Shown piece by piece: positions 1-7,998 of a stretch of DNA of 36,292 nt. Each line of letters begins with the position of its first letter. Position 1 is the stretch's first letter. The position numbers were made by a program, and so were the translations under genes. Under the pieces are notes generated by a model. It ran no database searches. It was not told where the DNA came from and was given only the letters and a program-made list of their open reading frames with translations. Source of the stretch: Candidatus Pacearchaeota archaeon (GTDB taxonomy: Archaea > Nanobdellota > Nanobdellia > Pacearchaeales > GW2011-AR1); the NCBI GenBank assembly GCA_023132255.1, contig JAGLYK010000019.1, forward strand, positions 1 through 36,292, in the 5' to 3' direction.

Positions 1-1143
1 TTTTTCAAAGCAGCGACTCTGGCAGAGGTTGAGATTGCGTCGTATCCTTTTACAACAATAAAGGCGAATCATGGTGTGGGTTATGTGAAAGTTGAATGTA
101 TTGACAAAGAGTTCAATACACAGTGCAATCCGAGTCATGGGTTTTGCATTGAGCACCAGAGATTTGTGCCTGTTGAGTTGATGGATGTTGCAGGGCTTGT
201 GCCTGGGGCTTCAGAAGGCAAAGGGTTGGGGAATCAGTTTTTGGATGACTTGAGCAGGGCAGATGCTTTTATTCATATTGTTGATGTATCAGGTTCAACT
301 GATGAGAAAGGGGAGCTGTTGCCAGAAGGAGAAATGAGGAATCCTGCAGAAGATGTCAGGTTTTTAGAAGACGAATTGAATAAGTGGTTTTATAATTTGT
401 TGATGAAGGTTTGGAAGACTTTTTCCCGGAAGACAGAAATGGAAAAAGCGAAGTTTTCCGAGGCTGTTGCAAAGCAGTTTTCCGGGTTGAAAGTTAAGGA
501 GGAGCATGTGAAGACGGTTTTAAGGAATTTGAATTTGAGTGAGAAGCCAAGTGAATGGACTGAAACTCAGCTGATGAAATTTGCAGAAGGTTTGAGGAAC
601 GAGAGCAAGCCGATGATTGTTGCAGCGAATAAAATTGATTTGCCGAGGGGGAAGGAGAATTATGAAAAATTAAGAGCTGATTTTCCGAATCTAAATATTG
701 TTCCGTGTTCTGCAGATTCAGAACTTGCTTTAAGACAGGCTGCAAAATCAGGATTAATAAAATATATTCCTGGTGAAAAAGATTTTCAAATTATTGGAGA
801 ATTAACTTCTAAACAAAAAAATGCATTAGAAAAGCTAAAAAAAGAATTTCAGTATTATGTTGGTGGAACAGGTGTTCAATCTGTTTTAAATAATGCTGTT
901 TTTGGTTTGTTAAATTACATTGCAGTGTTCCCAGCAAGTGCAAATAAACTTGCTGATAGCAAAGGGAATATTTTACCTGATTGTTTTTTATTGCCGTCGG
1001 GAAGCACTGCTTTGGATTTTGCGTTTTTTCTTCATACTGATTTTGGAAAGAATTTTATCAAGGCAATTAATGCAAAAACAAAAATGGTTTTAGGAAAGGA
1101 TTATGTTTTGCAGCATCGTGATGCGTTGGAAATTGTGACTTGA
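1..1143 (+). CDS. YchF/OBG-family GTPase, archaeal type (5' truncated by window edge)
   Basis: Frame open from base 1 (FFKAATLAEVEIASYPFTTIKANHGVGYVKVEC...); G3 region DVAGLVPGASEGKGLGNQFLDDLSRADAFIHIVD; NKID motif (AANKIDLP); C-terminal TGS-like region (GSTALDFAFFLHTDFGKNFIKAINAKT). Confidence 0.93.
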   Translation, partial: FFKAATLAEVEIASYPFTTIKANHGVGYVKVECIDKEFNTQCNPSHGFCIEHQRFVPVELMDVAGLVPGASEGKGLGNQFLDDLSRADAFIHIVDVSGSTDEKGELLPEGEMRNPAEDVRFLEDELNKWFYNLLMKVWKTFSRKTEMEKAKFSEAVAKQFSGLKVKEEHVKTVLRNLNLSEKPSEWTETQLMKFAEGLRNESKPMIVAANKIDLPRGKENYEKLRADFPNLNIVPCSADSELALRQAAKSGLIKYIPGEKDFQIIGELTSKQKNALEKLKKEFQYYVGGTGVQSVLNNAVFGLLNYIAVFPASANKLADSKGNILPDCFLLPSGSTALDFAFFLHTDFGKNFIKAINAKTKMVLGKDYVLQHRDALEIVT

Positions 1144-1349
1144 TGAAAATCAAAATTAAAGTAAAACCAAATTCTGGAAAGCAGGAAATAATTAAAAAAG
1201 ATAATTTTTATTTGATTAAATTAAAATCTCCTCCTGAAAATAATAAAGCAAATATTGAATTGTTAAAGTTGTTAAAAAAATATTTTGGAAAAGAAGTAAG
1301 AATAAAAAGGGGTTTTACATCAAAGAATAAGATTGTTGAGATTAATTAA
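1140..1349 (+). CDS. DUF167/YggU family protein
   Basis: MMKIKIKVKPNSGKQEI...LKSPPENNKANIELLKLLKKYFG...KRGFTSKNKIVEI matches the DUF167 pattern; overlaps the upstream stop. Confidence 0.85.
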   Translation: MMKIKIKVKPNSGKQEIIKKDNFYLIKLKSPPENNKANIELLKLLKKYFGKEVRIKRGFTSKNKIVEIN

Positions 1350-1386
1350 TAATTATCTTTATAAAACAAAAAATATTTTAATTAAT

Positions 1387-2301
1387 ATGGAAATAAAACA
1401 TGTTATTAAATCACAGCAATTTACACCAGAAATTCTTTTTGATTTATTTAAACGAGCAGATGAATTAAGGAAAAATTCCGATGAGATTTTAAAAGGGAAA
1501 GTTCTTGCAACTTTGTTTTATGAACCAAGCACAAGGACCAGATTAAGTTTTGAATCTGCTATGCTTAAAATGGGAGGGAATATTATCAGCACTGAAAATG
1601 CAAAAGAATTTTCTTCGGCTATAAAAGGGGAATCTATTGAAGATAGTATAAGGGTTATTTCGAGTTATGTAGATGTTATTGTGTTGAGGCATTATGAGGA
1701 AGGCACTGCAGAAAAAGCATCAAAAGTGAGCAAAGTTCCAATTATAAATGCTGGTGATGGAAAAGGACAGCATCCAACCCAGGCTTTATTAGATGTTTAC
1801 ACCATTTATCGGGAGATTGGAAGATTGGATAATTTAAAAATTGTGATGACAGGAGATTTAGCTTCAGGGAGGACAATTAGGTCATTGTGTTATTTACTTA
1901 GTAAATTTAAAGGCAATGAAATAATTTTTATTTCTCCAGATAGTTTAAAGATAGGACAGGATATAAAAGATTATCTTTTGAGAAAAAAAGTTGAGTTCAA
2001 TGAAGAAACAGATTTAAATAAAATTCTGCCTGAAGTTGATGTAATTTACATGACCAGAATTCAAAAAGAAAGAATTTGTTCAGAGGATTATGAGAAATCA
2101 AAAGGAAAATATGTTATTAACTCAGATAATTTAAATTTAATAAAATCAAATTCAATAATAATGCATCCTTTACCCCATGTTGAAGAAATAAATCTGCCAA
2201 TTGATATTGAAGAAAATGATAAAAGAGTTGCATATTTTAGACAGGCTGAAAATGGGCTTTACATAAGAATGGCTTTACTTGACTTAATTCTTAAGGATTA
2301 A
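1387..2301 (+). CDS. pyrB: Aspartate carbamoyltransferase catalytic subunit
   Basis: FYEPSTRTRLSFESAMLKMGG, GDGKGQHPTQALLDVYTI, MHPLPHVEEI, YFRQAENGLYIRMALL. Start at the ATG at 1387 (MEIKHVIKSQQFT) rather than the ORF-track start at 1333. Confidence 0.95.
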   Translation: MEIKHVIKSQQFTPEILFDLFKRADELRKNSDEILKGKVLATLFYEPSTRTRLSFESAMLKMGGNIISTENAKEFSSAIKGESIEDSIRVISSYVDVIVLRHYEEGTAEKASKVSKVPIINAGDGKGQHPTQALLDVYTIYREIGRLDNLKIVMTGDLASGRTIRSLCYLLSKFKGNEIIFISPDSLKIGQDIKDYLLRKKVEFNEETDLNKILPEVDVIYMTRIQKERICSEDYEKSKGKYVINSDNLNLIKSNSIIMHPLPHVEEINLPIDIEENDKRVAYFRQAENGLYIRMALLDLILKD

Positions 2302-2796
2302 TTAAATATGTCCAGGGCATAAAATTTTATAATTTAATTTTTTTAATGAATTTTGCATTTCTGTTTCTGAACCTCCGGGTAAATCCATTCTTCCAATTCC
2401 GTCGTGAAAAATAGTATCCCCGGAGAATAAAATATTTTCATAAAGAAAACAAACACTTCCTTTTGTATGCCCTGGTGTTTTTATTATTTTAAATTCTGAG
2501 ATTTTTAGTTTATCTAAATCTAAAATTTTTTTATTTTTGAAATCAGTTTTATCTCCATAGATTTTTGCTTTTGAGAATAAATCTAAATTTTCTACATGGT
2601 CCCAGTGGTGGTGAGTGAGGAGGATTATATTAATATTTAAAGGAGAGAGATTTAGTTCTTTTAGGTTTTTAATTAGTTCATCTTTGTTTGCAGACGAACT
2701 TGTGTCAACTAAGATATTTTTTTCATTTAGTTTTATTAAGTAAACACAAGAGCCGAAAGATTTGAAAAATAACTGCCGTTTTATTTTTTGTATCAT
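2302..2796 (-). CDS. MBL-fold metallo-hydrolase
   Basis: LLTHHHWDHVENL (HxHxDH), TPGHTKGSVCF, FSGDTIFHDGIGRMDLPGG. Ends abruptly at CPGHI. Confidence 0.9.
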   Translation of the reverse strand: MIQKIKRQLFFKSFGSCVYLIKLNEKNILVDTSSSANKDELIKNLKELNLSPLNINIILLTHHHWDHVENLDLFSKAKIYGDKTDFKNKKILDLDKLKISEFKIIKTPGHTKGSVCFLYENILFSGDTIFHDGIGRMDLPGGSETEMQNSLKKLNYKILCPGHI

Positions 2797-2832
2797 AGGT
2801 TTTTGAATTAAACTGCATTTAATTAATTCAAA

Positions 2833-2890
2833 GGCACCCGTAGGGCGACAGCATTCAGTGGAGTGTTGGAAGTTTGTTTAGCAAACTTTT
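2833..2890 (+). repeat. Possible intergenic palindromic element I
   Basis: ggcacccgtagggcgacagcattcagtggagtgttggaagtttgtttagcaaactttt; ends in the perfect stem AAGTTTG-tttag-CAAACTT; locally GC-rich in an AT-rich spacer. Confidence 0.5.
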
Positions 2891-2941
2891 TACATAATAA
2901 TGTTCACAAAATAATTTAAATAGGTTTTGTTTTGTTTTTGT

Positions 2942-3328
2942 ATGAAATATGAATTTGCTGAAGATTTGCAGGAAATAGCAGAAGAAATATCAAAATTTTT
3001 ATTTTCTCATATTGCTTTAAGCAGGGTTAAATGTTTTAGAAGTTACGGGACTTCGTCGAGGAGAACTATTGCAAGATGTCATGCTTTGGGGAAGTTGATG
3101 CAAAAAGCAATTGGCATCAAGGCGGTTTATGCTTTGGAGTTTTTGTCTGAGAGATTTGATAAGCTTGATAAGGAGGAGCAGATAAAAGTTATTATTCATG
3201 AGTTGATGCATATTCCTAAAACATTTGGCGGAGGGTTCAAGCACCATGATTTTGTTACAGAGAGGAATGTTAATAAAATGTATAAAGAGTATAAGCGGAG
3301 GAAAGATGTTGATAGGTTTGAAATATAA
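2942..3328 (+). CDS. Putative metallopeptidase (HELMH zinc motif)
   Basis: VIIHELMHIPKTFGGGFKHHDF; start at MKYEFAEDL (2942). Confidence 0.75.
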   Translation: MKYEFAEDLQEIAEEISKFLFSHIALSRVKCFRSYGTSSRRTIARCHALGKLMQKAIGIKAVYALEFLSERFDKLDKEEQIKVIIHELMHIPKTFGGGFKHHDFVTERNVNKMYKEYKRRKDVDRFEI

Positions 3329-3644
3329 AAACAGGAAAATTAATGTTGATGTTAAGAGATGTAATCTGTTTTGGATGGTAAAAGGTTTGATGTTCACTCG
3401 ACGGGAAAAAGCAAGAGCCTTGCTTTTGTTTGATTTTAAGAAACCCAGAAGGATGAAAATTCACTCGTTTTTTTGTTCAAAGTTCCTCGCTGTTTGGCTT
3501 GATGAAGAGAATAATATAATTGAGAAGAGAATTGTTTATTCATTTAATCCTTTTATTCTTCCGAAAAAAAAATTTTCAAGATTGGTTGAAATTCCGTGCA
3601 ATAGTAGATACGAGGACATACTGAAATCTCTCGACGAGCATTAG
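3306..3644 (+). CDS. DUF192/UPF0127-like protein
   Basis: MLIGLKYKNRK...VKGLMFTRREKARALLLFDF...MKIHSFFCSKFLAVWLDEENNIIEKRIV...P resembles DUF192 (GLMFR, HxFFM, FLD). Internal start chosen over 3225. Confidence 0.65.
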   Translation: MLIGLKYKNRKINVDVKRCNLFWMVKGLMFTRREKARALLLFDFKKPRRMKIHSFFCSKFLAVWLDEENNIIEKRIVYSFNPFILPKKKFSRLVEIPCNSRYEDILKSLDEH

Positions 3645-3736
3645 AAAGATTTAAATAGTAGACAGACTTTTATTTTTCAGATTAAAGTTGTTTCTCTTCG
3701 AGAAATAGTCTATATAATCATAAGGGAGGTGAAGCG

Positions 3737-3928
3737 ATGGGAAAAATAATTGCTAAGAATATTGTTAAGCGAAAATCTGGCTATCTTTACTATGTAGATG
3801 GCAAGGGAAATGTTTGCGAGGCTAAGATGGCTCGAGGCGGCAAAAAGAAAAAGAAAGCTGTTAAGAAAAAAGTTGTTAAGAGAAAGCCGGCAAAAAAGAA
3901 AGCTGTTAAAAAGAAAAAAAGACGATAA
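3737..3928 (+). CDS. Small lysine-rich basic protein, possible DNA-binding tail protein
   Basis: 63 aa; C-terminal half is KKKKKAVKKKVVKRKPAKKKAVKKKKRR; strong Shine-Dalgarno (gggaggtga) 5 nt upstream. Confidence 0.7.
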   Translation: MGKIIAKNIVKRKSGYLYYVDGKGNVCEAKMARGGKKKKKAVKKKVVKRKPAKKKAVKKKKRR

Positions 3929-3966
3929 GTCTTGATTTATTTATTTTTATTTTTTTAATTAATTTT

Positions 3967-4406
3967 TTAAGTTGAATACAAAACCAAAATTATTAGGATT
4001 ATTGTTAATATTTGTTCTGGTTTTGACCAGATTGGTAAAAATCCTTTGAATCTTATTTTTAGAGGATAAAGAAAATATTTTTCGTCGGTGTCTAACCAGT
4101 CAATTAATAAGTGAAATAAAATACATTGATGCAAAGATAATTGCTCCTGTTTTTGAGAAGAGAAATATTAATGATGAGAAAATTATTAGCCCGAAAAGAG
4201 AGTGAATTAGAGGTGTTTTGTGTCTTATATGATATTTTTCTTCGTGCTTGATTGAATCAATTAATTTTCCTTTTTTTCAAAGTTTATGTTTTATGATAAT
4301 ATATAAAATGGTCTATGTCCAGAAAAATTGATCCTGTTACAAACCAAAATAAATTGCCATAAATTGAACCAAAGATTATTCCTAAAAGCAAGTGCGCAAA
4401 AATCAT
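3967..4406 (-). pseudogene. Frameshifted membrane-bound metal-dependent hydrolase-like protein (YdjM/DUF457-like)
   Basis: Conceptual minus-strand pieces: MIFAHLLLGIIFGSIYGNLFWFVTGSIFLDIDHFIYYHKT / KGKLIDSIKHEEKYHIRHKTPLIHSLFGLIIFSSLIFLFSKTGAIIFASMYFIS / HLLIDWLDTDEKYFLYPLKIRFKGFLPIWSKPEQILTIILIILVLYST*. Two frame changes are needed. The ATG overlaps the upstream stop (ATGA). Confidence 0.7.
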
Positions 4407-5212
4407 TGTAATTGTTTTAATTTAACTCTTACGATTTCTTCATCGTCAGGATTTGTTACTCCAAGCCATTTTTCAGGCGTGTAATAAAGTTTCATTTTTA
4501 TTTTGTTCTCTTTTATTAAATTAATTAGTTCTGTGTTCATAAAACATTCTATTTTTTTGTCCTCTTTATTTTGTTCTTTAAAAATTTCTACTTTTTCTTT
4601 TAGTAGTTGTAATGTCTTTGGCTGAAGTGCAAATATGCTTATGCTTACAGGAGAGTTTTTATCAAATCCTTTTTCAATAAAATTTTTTTTACTAATTCCT
4701 AATTCCTCTGTTCCATTTACCACATAATTATTTTCGTCAACCTCAAAAATTCCCCTATTAACAGAACCTTTTTCTGGAAGCATTTCAATTAAATTTTTTG
4801 TAGCTGTTGCGTTGTCATCGTTGGTATTTAGGTGATTTGCCAGAATTTCAAAAGTTTTTTCTCCATATATATCATCTCCTGTGCAAACTACAAAAGATTC
4901 GTTTATTTTTTCAATTGCAGAACAAACAGCATCGCAAGTTCCCCATGGCTTGTCTCTTTTTTCTTTGTTGTATTCTTGAAGAACATATTCTATTGGAATC
5001 CCTTTATAACTCTCCCCAAATTTTTCTTTGAATGGTCTTTTAGTATGTTCGCCGATGATGAAAACTATTTTATTGAATCCTACTTTTATTGCCTGATTTA
5101 CAGAATATTCAATCAATGTTTCGCCTTCTGGTCCAACTTTTGCAAATTGTTTTATTTTCCCTCCAAATCTTGAAGAAAGTCCTGCGACCATGTAAACAAT
5201 TGTTAAATTCAT
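4403..5212 (-). CDS. NDP-sugar-type nucleotidyltransferase
   Basis: VYMVAGLSSRFGGKIKQFAKVGPEGETLIEYSVNQA; VVCTGDDIYG; NRGIFEVDENNYV. Confidence 0.8.
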   Translation of the reverse strand: MNLTIVYMVAGLSSRFGGKIKQFAKVGPEGETLIEYSVNQAIKVGFNKIVFIIGEHTKRPFKEKFGESYKGIPIEYVLQEYNKEKRDKPWGTCDAVCSAIEKINESFVVCTGDDIYGEKTFEILANHLNTNDDNATATKNLIEMLPEKGSVNRGIFEVDENNYVVNGTEELGISKKNFIEKGFDKNSPVSISIFALQPKTLQLLKEKVEIFKEQNKEDKKIECFMNTELINLIKENKIKMKLYYTPEKWLGVTNPDDEEIVRVKLKQLQ

Positions 5213-5262
5213 GGGTTGAATAATTTAAAATGTTTTATAAAGATTCATCTTTTTGTTCTGTT

Positions 5263-6324
5263 ATGCCAACAATACTTGGAATTGAATCAACTGCGCATAC
5301 TTTTGGTGTTGCTGTTGTCAGGAATGGGAAAATTCTTTCTAATTGTAAAAAGGTTTTCACGACAGAAAAAGGAGGGATGATTCCGATGGATGTTGCGAAG
5401 TTTCATTGTGAAAACAAGAATGAGATTTATTTTGAGGCGTTGGACGAGGCAAAGATTACCGAAGAGAAAATTGATGCGGTTGCTTTTTCACAGGGCCCTG
5501 GTTTAGCTCCTTGCTTGCTTGTTGGAATGAGGTTTGCTAAAGAGCTACCTAAAAAATTAAAGATTCCTCTTGTGCCTGTAAATCACTGCATTGCACATTT
5601 GGAAATTGGCAGATTAACCGGGGCTAAAAATCCTGTGATGCTTTATGCTTCTGGGGCGAACACGCAGATTATTGCCTATGCGTCGGGGAAGTATCGAATT
5701 TTTGGGGAGACATTGGATTTGGGAGTTGGAAATTTCATAGATAGTTTTGGGCGTTATGCAGGGATTGGTTTTCCTGCAGGACCTGTAATTGAGAAATTAG
5801 CGACAAAGGGTGCAAATTATATAGAACTGCCTTATAAAGTTAAGGGAATGGATATTGCTCTTTCCGGAATACTTACTAATTTAAGACAAAAGTTAGAATC
5901 AAAATCCCCAAGGGATACCGCCTCGCCAATGCTCCCGGCACGAGAACCTGCTAAAGCAGGTGACTCTGGTGAGCCTAAATATTCTTTAAATGATTTGGCT
6001 TATTCAATGCAGGAGACTGTTTTTGCGATGCTGGTTGAAACTGCGGAGAGGGCTTTGGCTCATACAGGTAAGAAAGAGTTGCTTTTAGGAGGTGGTGTTG
6101 CATGTAATTCGCGATTGCAGGAAATGTGCAGGATAATGTGCAAAGAGAGAGGTGCGAAGTTTTTTTGTCCTGAAAATTCTTTGTTAGTTGATAATGCCGG
6201 AATGATTGGTTTTTTAGGAGAGATTATGTTTAAATCAGGAATTAAATTTAAAGGTAAAAAAATAGAGGGTGTTGATATTTTGCCGAGGCAGAGAACTGAC
6301 GAAGTTCAAGTAGATTGGAAATAA
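5263..6324 (+). CDS. kae1: tRNA threonylcarbamoyladenosine synthase component Kae1 (KEOPS), with a palindromic-element insertion
   Basis: MPTILGIESTAHTFGVAVV, AFSQGPGLAPCLLVG, VNHCIAHLEIG, LYASGANTQIIAY, LLLGGGVACNSRLQEM. Start ATG at 5263. Insert ESKSPRDTASPMLPAREPAKAGDSGEP lies between ILTNLRQKL and LAYSMQETVFAML. Confidence 0.96.
   Translation: MPTILGIESTAHTFGVAVVRNGKILSNCKKVFTTEKGGMIPMDVAKFHCENKNEIYFEALDEAKITEEKIDAVAFSQGPGLAPCLLVGMRFAKELPKKLKIPLVPVNHCIAHLEIGRLTGAKNPVMLYASGANTQIIAYASGKYRIFGETLDLGVGNFIDSFGRYAGIGFPAGPVIEKLATKGANYIELPYKVKGMDIALSGILTNLRQKLESKSPRDTASPMLPAREPAKAGDSGEPKYSLNDLAYSMQETVFAMLVETAERALAHTGKKELLLGGGVACNSRLQEMCRIMCKERGAKFFCPENSLLVDNAGMIGFLGEIMFKSGIKFKGKKIEGVDILPRQRTDEVQVDWK
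5904..5976 (+). repeat. Palindromic element copy A, in frame within kae1
   Basis: atccccaagggatacc gcctcgccaatgctcccggcacgagaacctgctaaagcaggtgactctggtgagcct; hairpins ATCCC-caa-GGGAT and ACCTGC-taaa-GCAGGT; shares gcctcgc...gctccc-ggcacgagaacct with copies B and C. Confidence 0.85.
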
Positions 6325-6375
6325 TATATTTTAGATTACATAAATATTTAATAATAAGTTAGGTGTTTAATTTTT

Positions 6376-6621
6376 ATGGGGGATAGAATTTATCAGGTTG
6401 CGATTGAGTTTGGATTTAAGGTTTCAGAGAATCCAAAATCTTATGAAAGATTTCTTGAGAAATTTGATGGAGGTTTAGCGAAATATACTAAACTAGTAAA
6501 GGGTTATGACAAGGACACGCACACTTTTTATTCTGTAAAAAGTAGAGCAGATGCAGAAGAGGTTAAGAAAAAAGCATTAGATACAGGGCTTGTTAAAAAA
6601 GTTAGTATTGAAGAGTTTTAA
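6376..6621 (+). CDS. Small hypothetical protein
   Basis: 81 aa soluble protein; ORF with AT-rich upstream sequence; placed between kae1 and the ribosomal genes. Confidence 0.65.
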   Translation: MGDRIYQVAIEFGFKVSENPKSYERFLEKFDGGLAKYTKLVKGYDKDTHTFYSVKSRADAEEVKKKALDTGLVKKVSIEEF

Positions 6622-6703
6622 CTCTTAGAAACTTTTATAAACCTAACTAAATCTTATTTTATATCCAATGATAAGAGGATATTATCTTCTTATAAATAAT
6701 AAA

Positions 6704-7006
6704 ATGACAGACATATATCAGATAATTGAGAAAGCAAGAAGGACAGGGAAAGTTGAGAAAGGGACTAATGAGGTTACCAAGGCGATTGAGCGGGGGACTG
6801 CAAAGTTGGTTGTGTATGCAGGGGATGTTGAGCCAAAAGAGATTGTTCAGCATTTGCCGATTTTGTGCAAGGAAAAGAAAGTTCCCTGTCAAGAAGTTGA
6901 CAGCAAGCAGAAACTTGGAATTGCAGTCGGGCTTCCTGTGTCAGCGTCGTCAATTGTGGTTGTTGAGGCTGGAGAAGCAGAAAAGGATATTGATAGTTTG
7001 AAATAA
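6704..7006 (+). CDS. rpl7ae: Ribosomal protein eL8/L7Ae
   Basis: YQIIEKARRTGKVEKGTNEVTKAIERGTAKLVVYAGDVEPKEIVQHLPILCKEKKVPC; internal ATG at 6704 is the canonical start. Confidence 0.96.
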   Translation: MTDIYQIIEKARRTGKVEKGTNEVTKAIERGTAKLVVYAGDVEPKEIVQHLPILCKEKKVPCQEVDSKQKLGIAVGLPVSASSIVVVEAGEAEKDIDSLK

Positions 7007-7027
7007 TTTTTTAAGTAAATAATTAAA

Positions 7028-7318
7028 ATGGCAAAGACACAGAAAAAAAAGGAAGTAAAACAACAGTCTTTTAAAAAAGCAGAGAAGATTTCAGGGGAAG
7101 TTGTGCCTGCAGTTGTAGAGGAACTTGTGGGGAGGACTGGTTTTAGAGGAGAGATTACTCAGGTTAGGTGCTTGGTTCAGGACGGCAGGGACAAGGGAAG
7201 GGCGATGAGGAGAAATGTTAAGGGACCTGTGAGAATTGGAGATGTTTTGATGTTAAGGGAGACAGAAATTGAGGCGAGGAGAATTAAATCAAAAGTAAAT
7301 AAGGGGGCTTATACTTAA
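7028..7318 (+). CDS. rps28e: Ribosomal protein eS28
   Basis: [56 protein letters not shown]. Confidence 0.96.
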   Translation: MAKTQKKKEVKQQSFKKAEKISGEVVPAVVEELVGRTGFRGEITQVRCLVQDGRDKGRAMRRNVKGPVRIGDVLMLRETEIEARRIKSKVNKGAYT

Positions 7319-7319
7319 A

Positions 7320-7448
7320 ATGGCAATTTATCTTATGCAATTAGTGAAATCTTTAAGGAAAGGAGAAACAGAACATTGTTTAGTTTTTAGAGAAAATGAG
7401 ACGGGTTTGGTTAAAAAAACTTTGGATGAAATGAATGTTAATTATTAG
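7320..7448 (+). CDS. Small 42 aa hypothetical ORF between eS28 and eL24
   Basis: MAIYLMQLVKSLRKGETEHCLVFRENETGLVKKTLDEMNVNY*; read from sequence, not in the ORF track. Confidence 0.5.
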   Translation: MAIYLMQLVKSLRKGETEHCLVFRENETGLVKKTLDEMNVNY

Positions 7449-7462
7449 GGGAGAGATATAAA

Positions 7463-7624
7463 ATGAAATGCGTATACTGTGGAAAAGAATATGATTTGCA
7501 TAGAGGATTAACTTTGATTATGAAAGATGGAACAATTAATCATTTTTGTTCTGCGAAGTGCAGAAAAAATAAAGAGATGAAGCGCAGAAAAGTTCGTTGG
7601 ATTAGTAAAAAGAAAAAACAATAA
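7463..7624 (+). CDS. rpl24e: Ribosomal protein eL24
   Basis: MKCVYCGKEYDLHRGLTLIMKDGTINHFCSAKCRKNKEMKRRKVRWISKKKKQ*; four-Cys zinc ribbon and L24e core; below the ORF-track length cutoff. Confidence 0.92.
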   Translation: MKCVYCGKEYDLHRGLTLIMKDGTINHFCSAKCRKNKEMKRRKVRWISKKKKQ

Positions 7625-7910
7625 ATTTTTTCTGATAGTCTCGTAAATGTGGATACAAATCCACTGAAGTTTAGTTTGAAAGAGGGGAAATTGACTCTGC
7701 AGATTCTCCAGAACATTCAAAAGAAAATGGTGAATGGCTTTGTTTTTTTCAGGATTCAACACCATTAGGGCATAAACTTTTCTTCATGCTTTCTAAGGTA
7801 TGAATATTTTGTTTTTGCAAAGTTGCCTAAAGATAAGCAAGATGTTGTGAAAAACTCAAAGTTTAAAAAATGAAGAGTATTAGATAGAATATATAGGGGA
7901 TGATTAAATG

Positions 7911-7995
7911 AATACTCTAAAGGGCACGAGCAAGAAAATAAAAGAGGAAATAAAAAATAACCTAATACCCCCAAGGGGCATGAGAGGTCACGAAT
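7911..7995 (+). repeat. Intergenic mini palindromic elements (two copies)
   Basis: aatactctaaagggcacgag (7911) and aatacccccaaggggcatgagaggtcacgaa (7964), similar to aataccctaaagggcacaag (22421) and gatacccagaagggcataaac (30265). Confidence 0.55.
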
Positions 7996-7998
7996 AAA

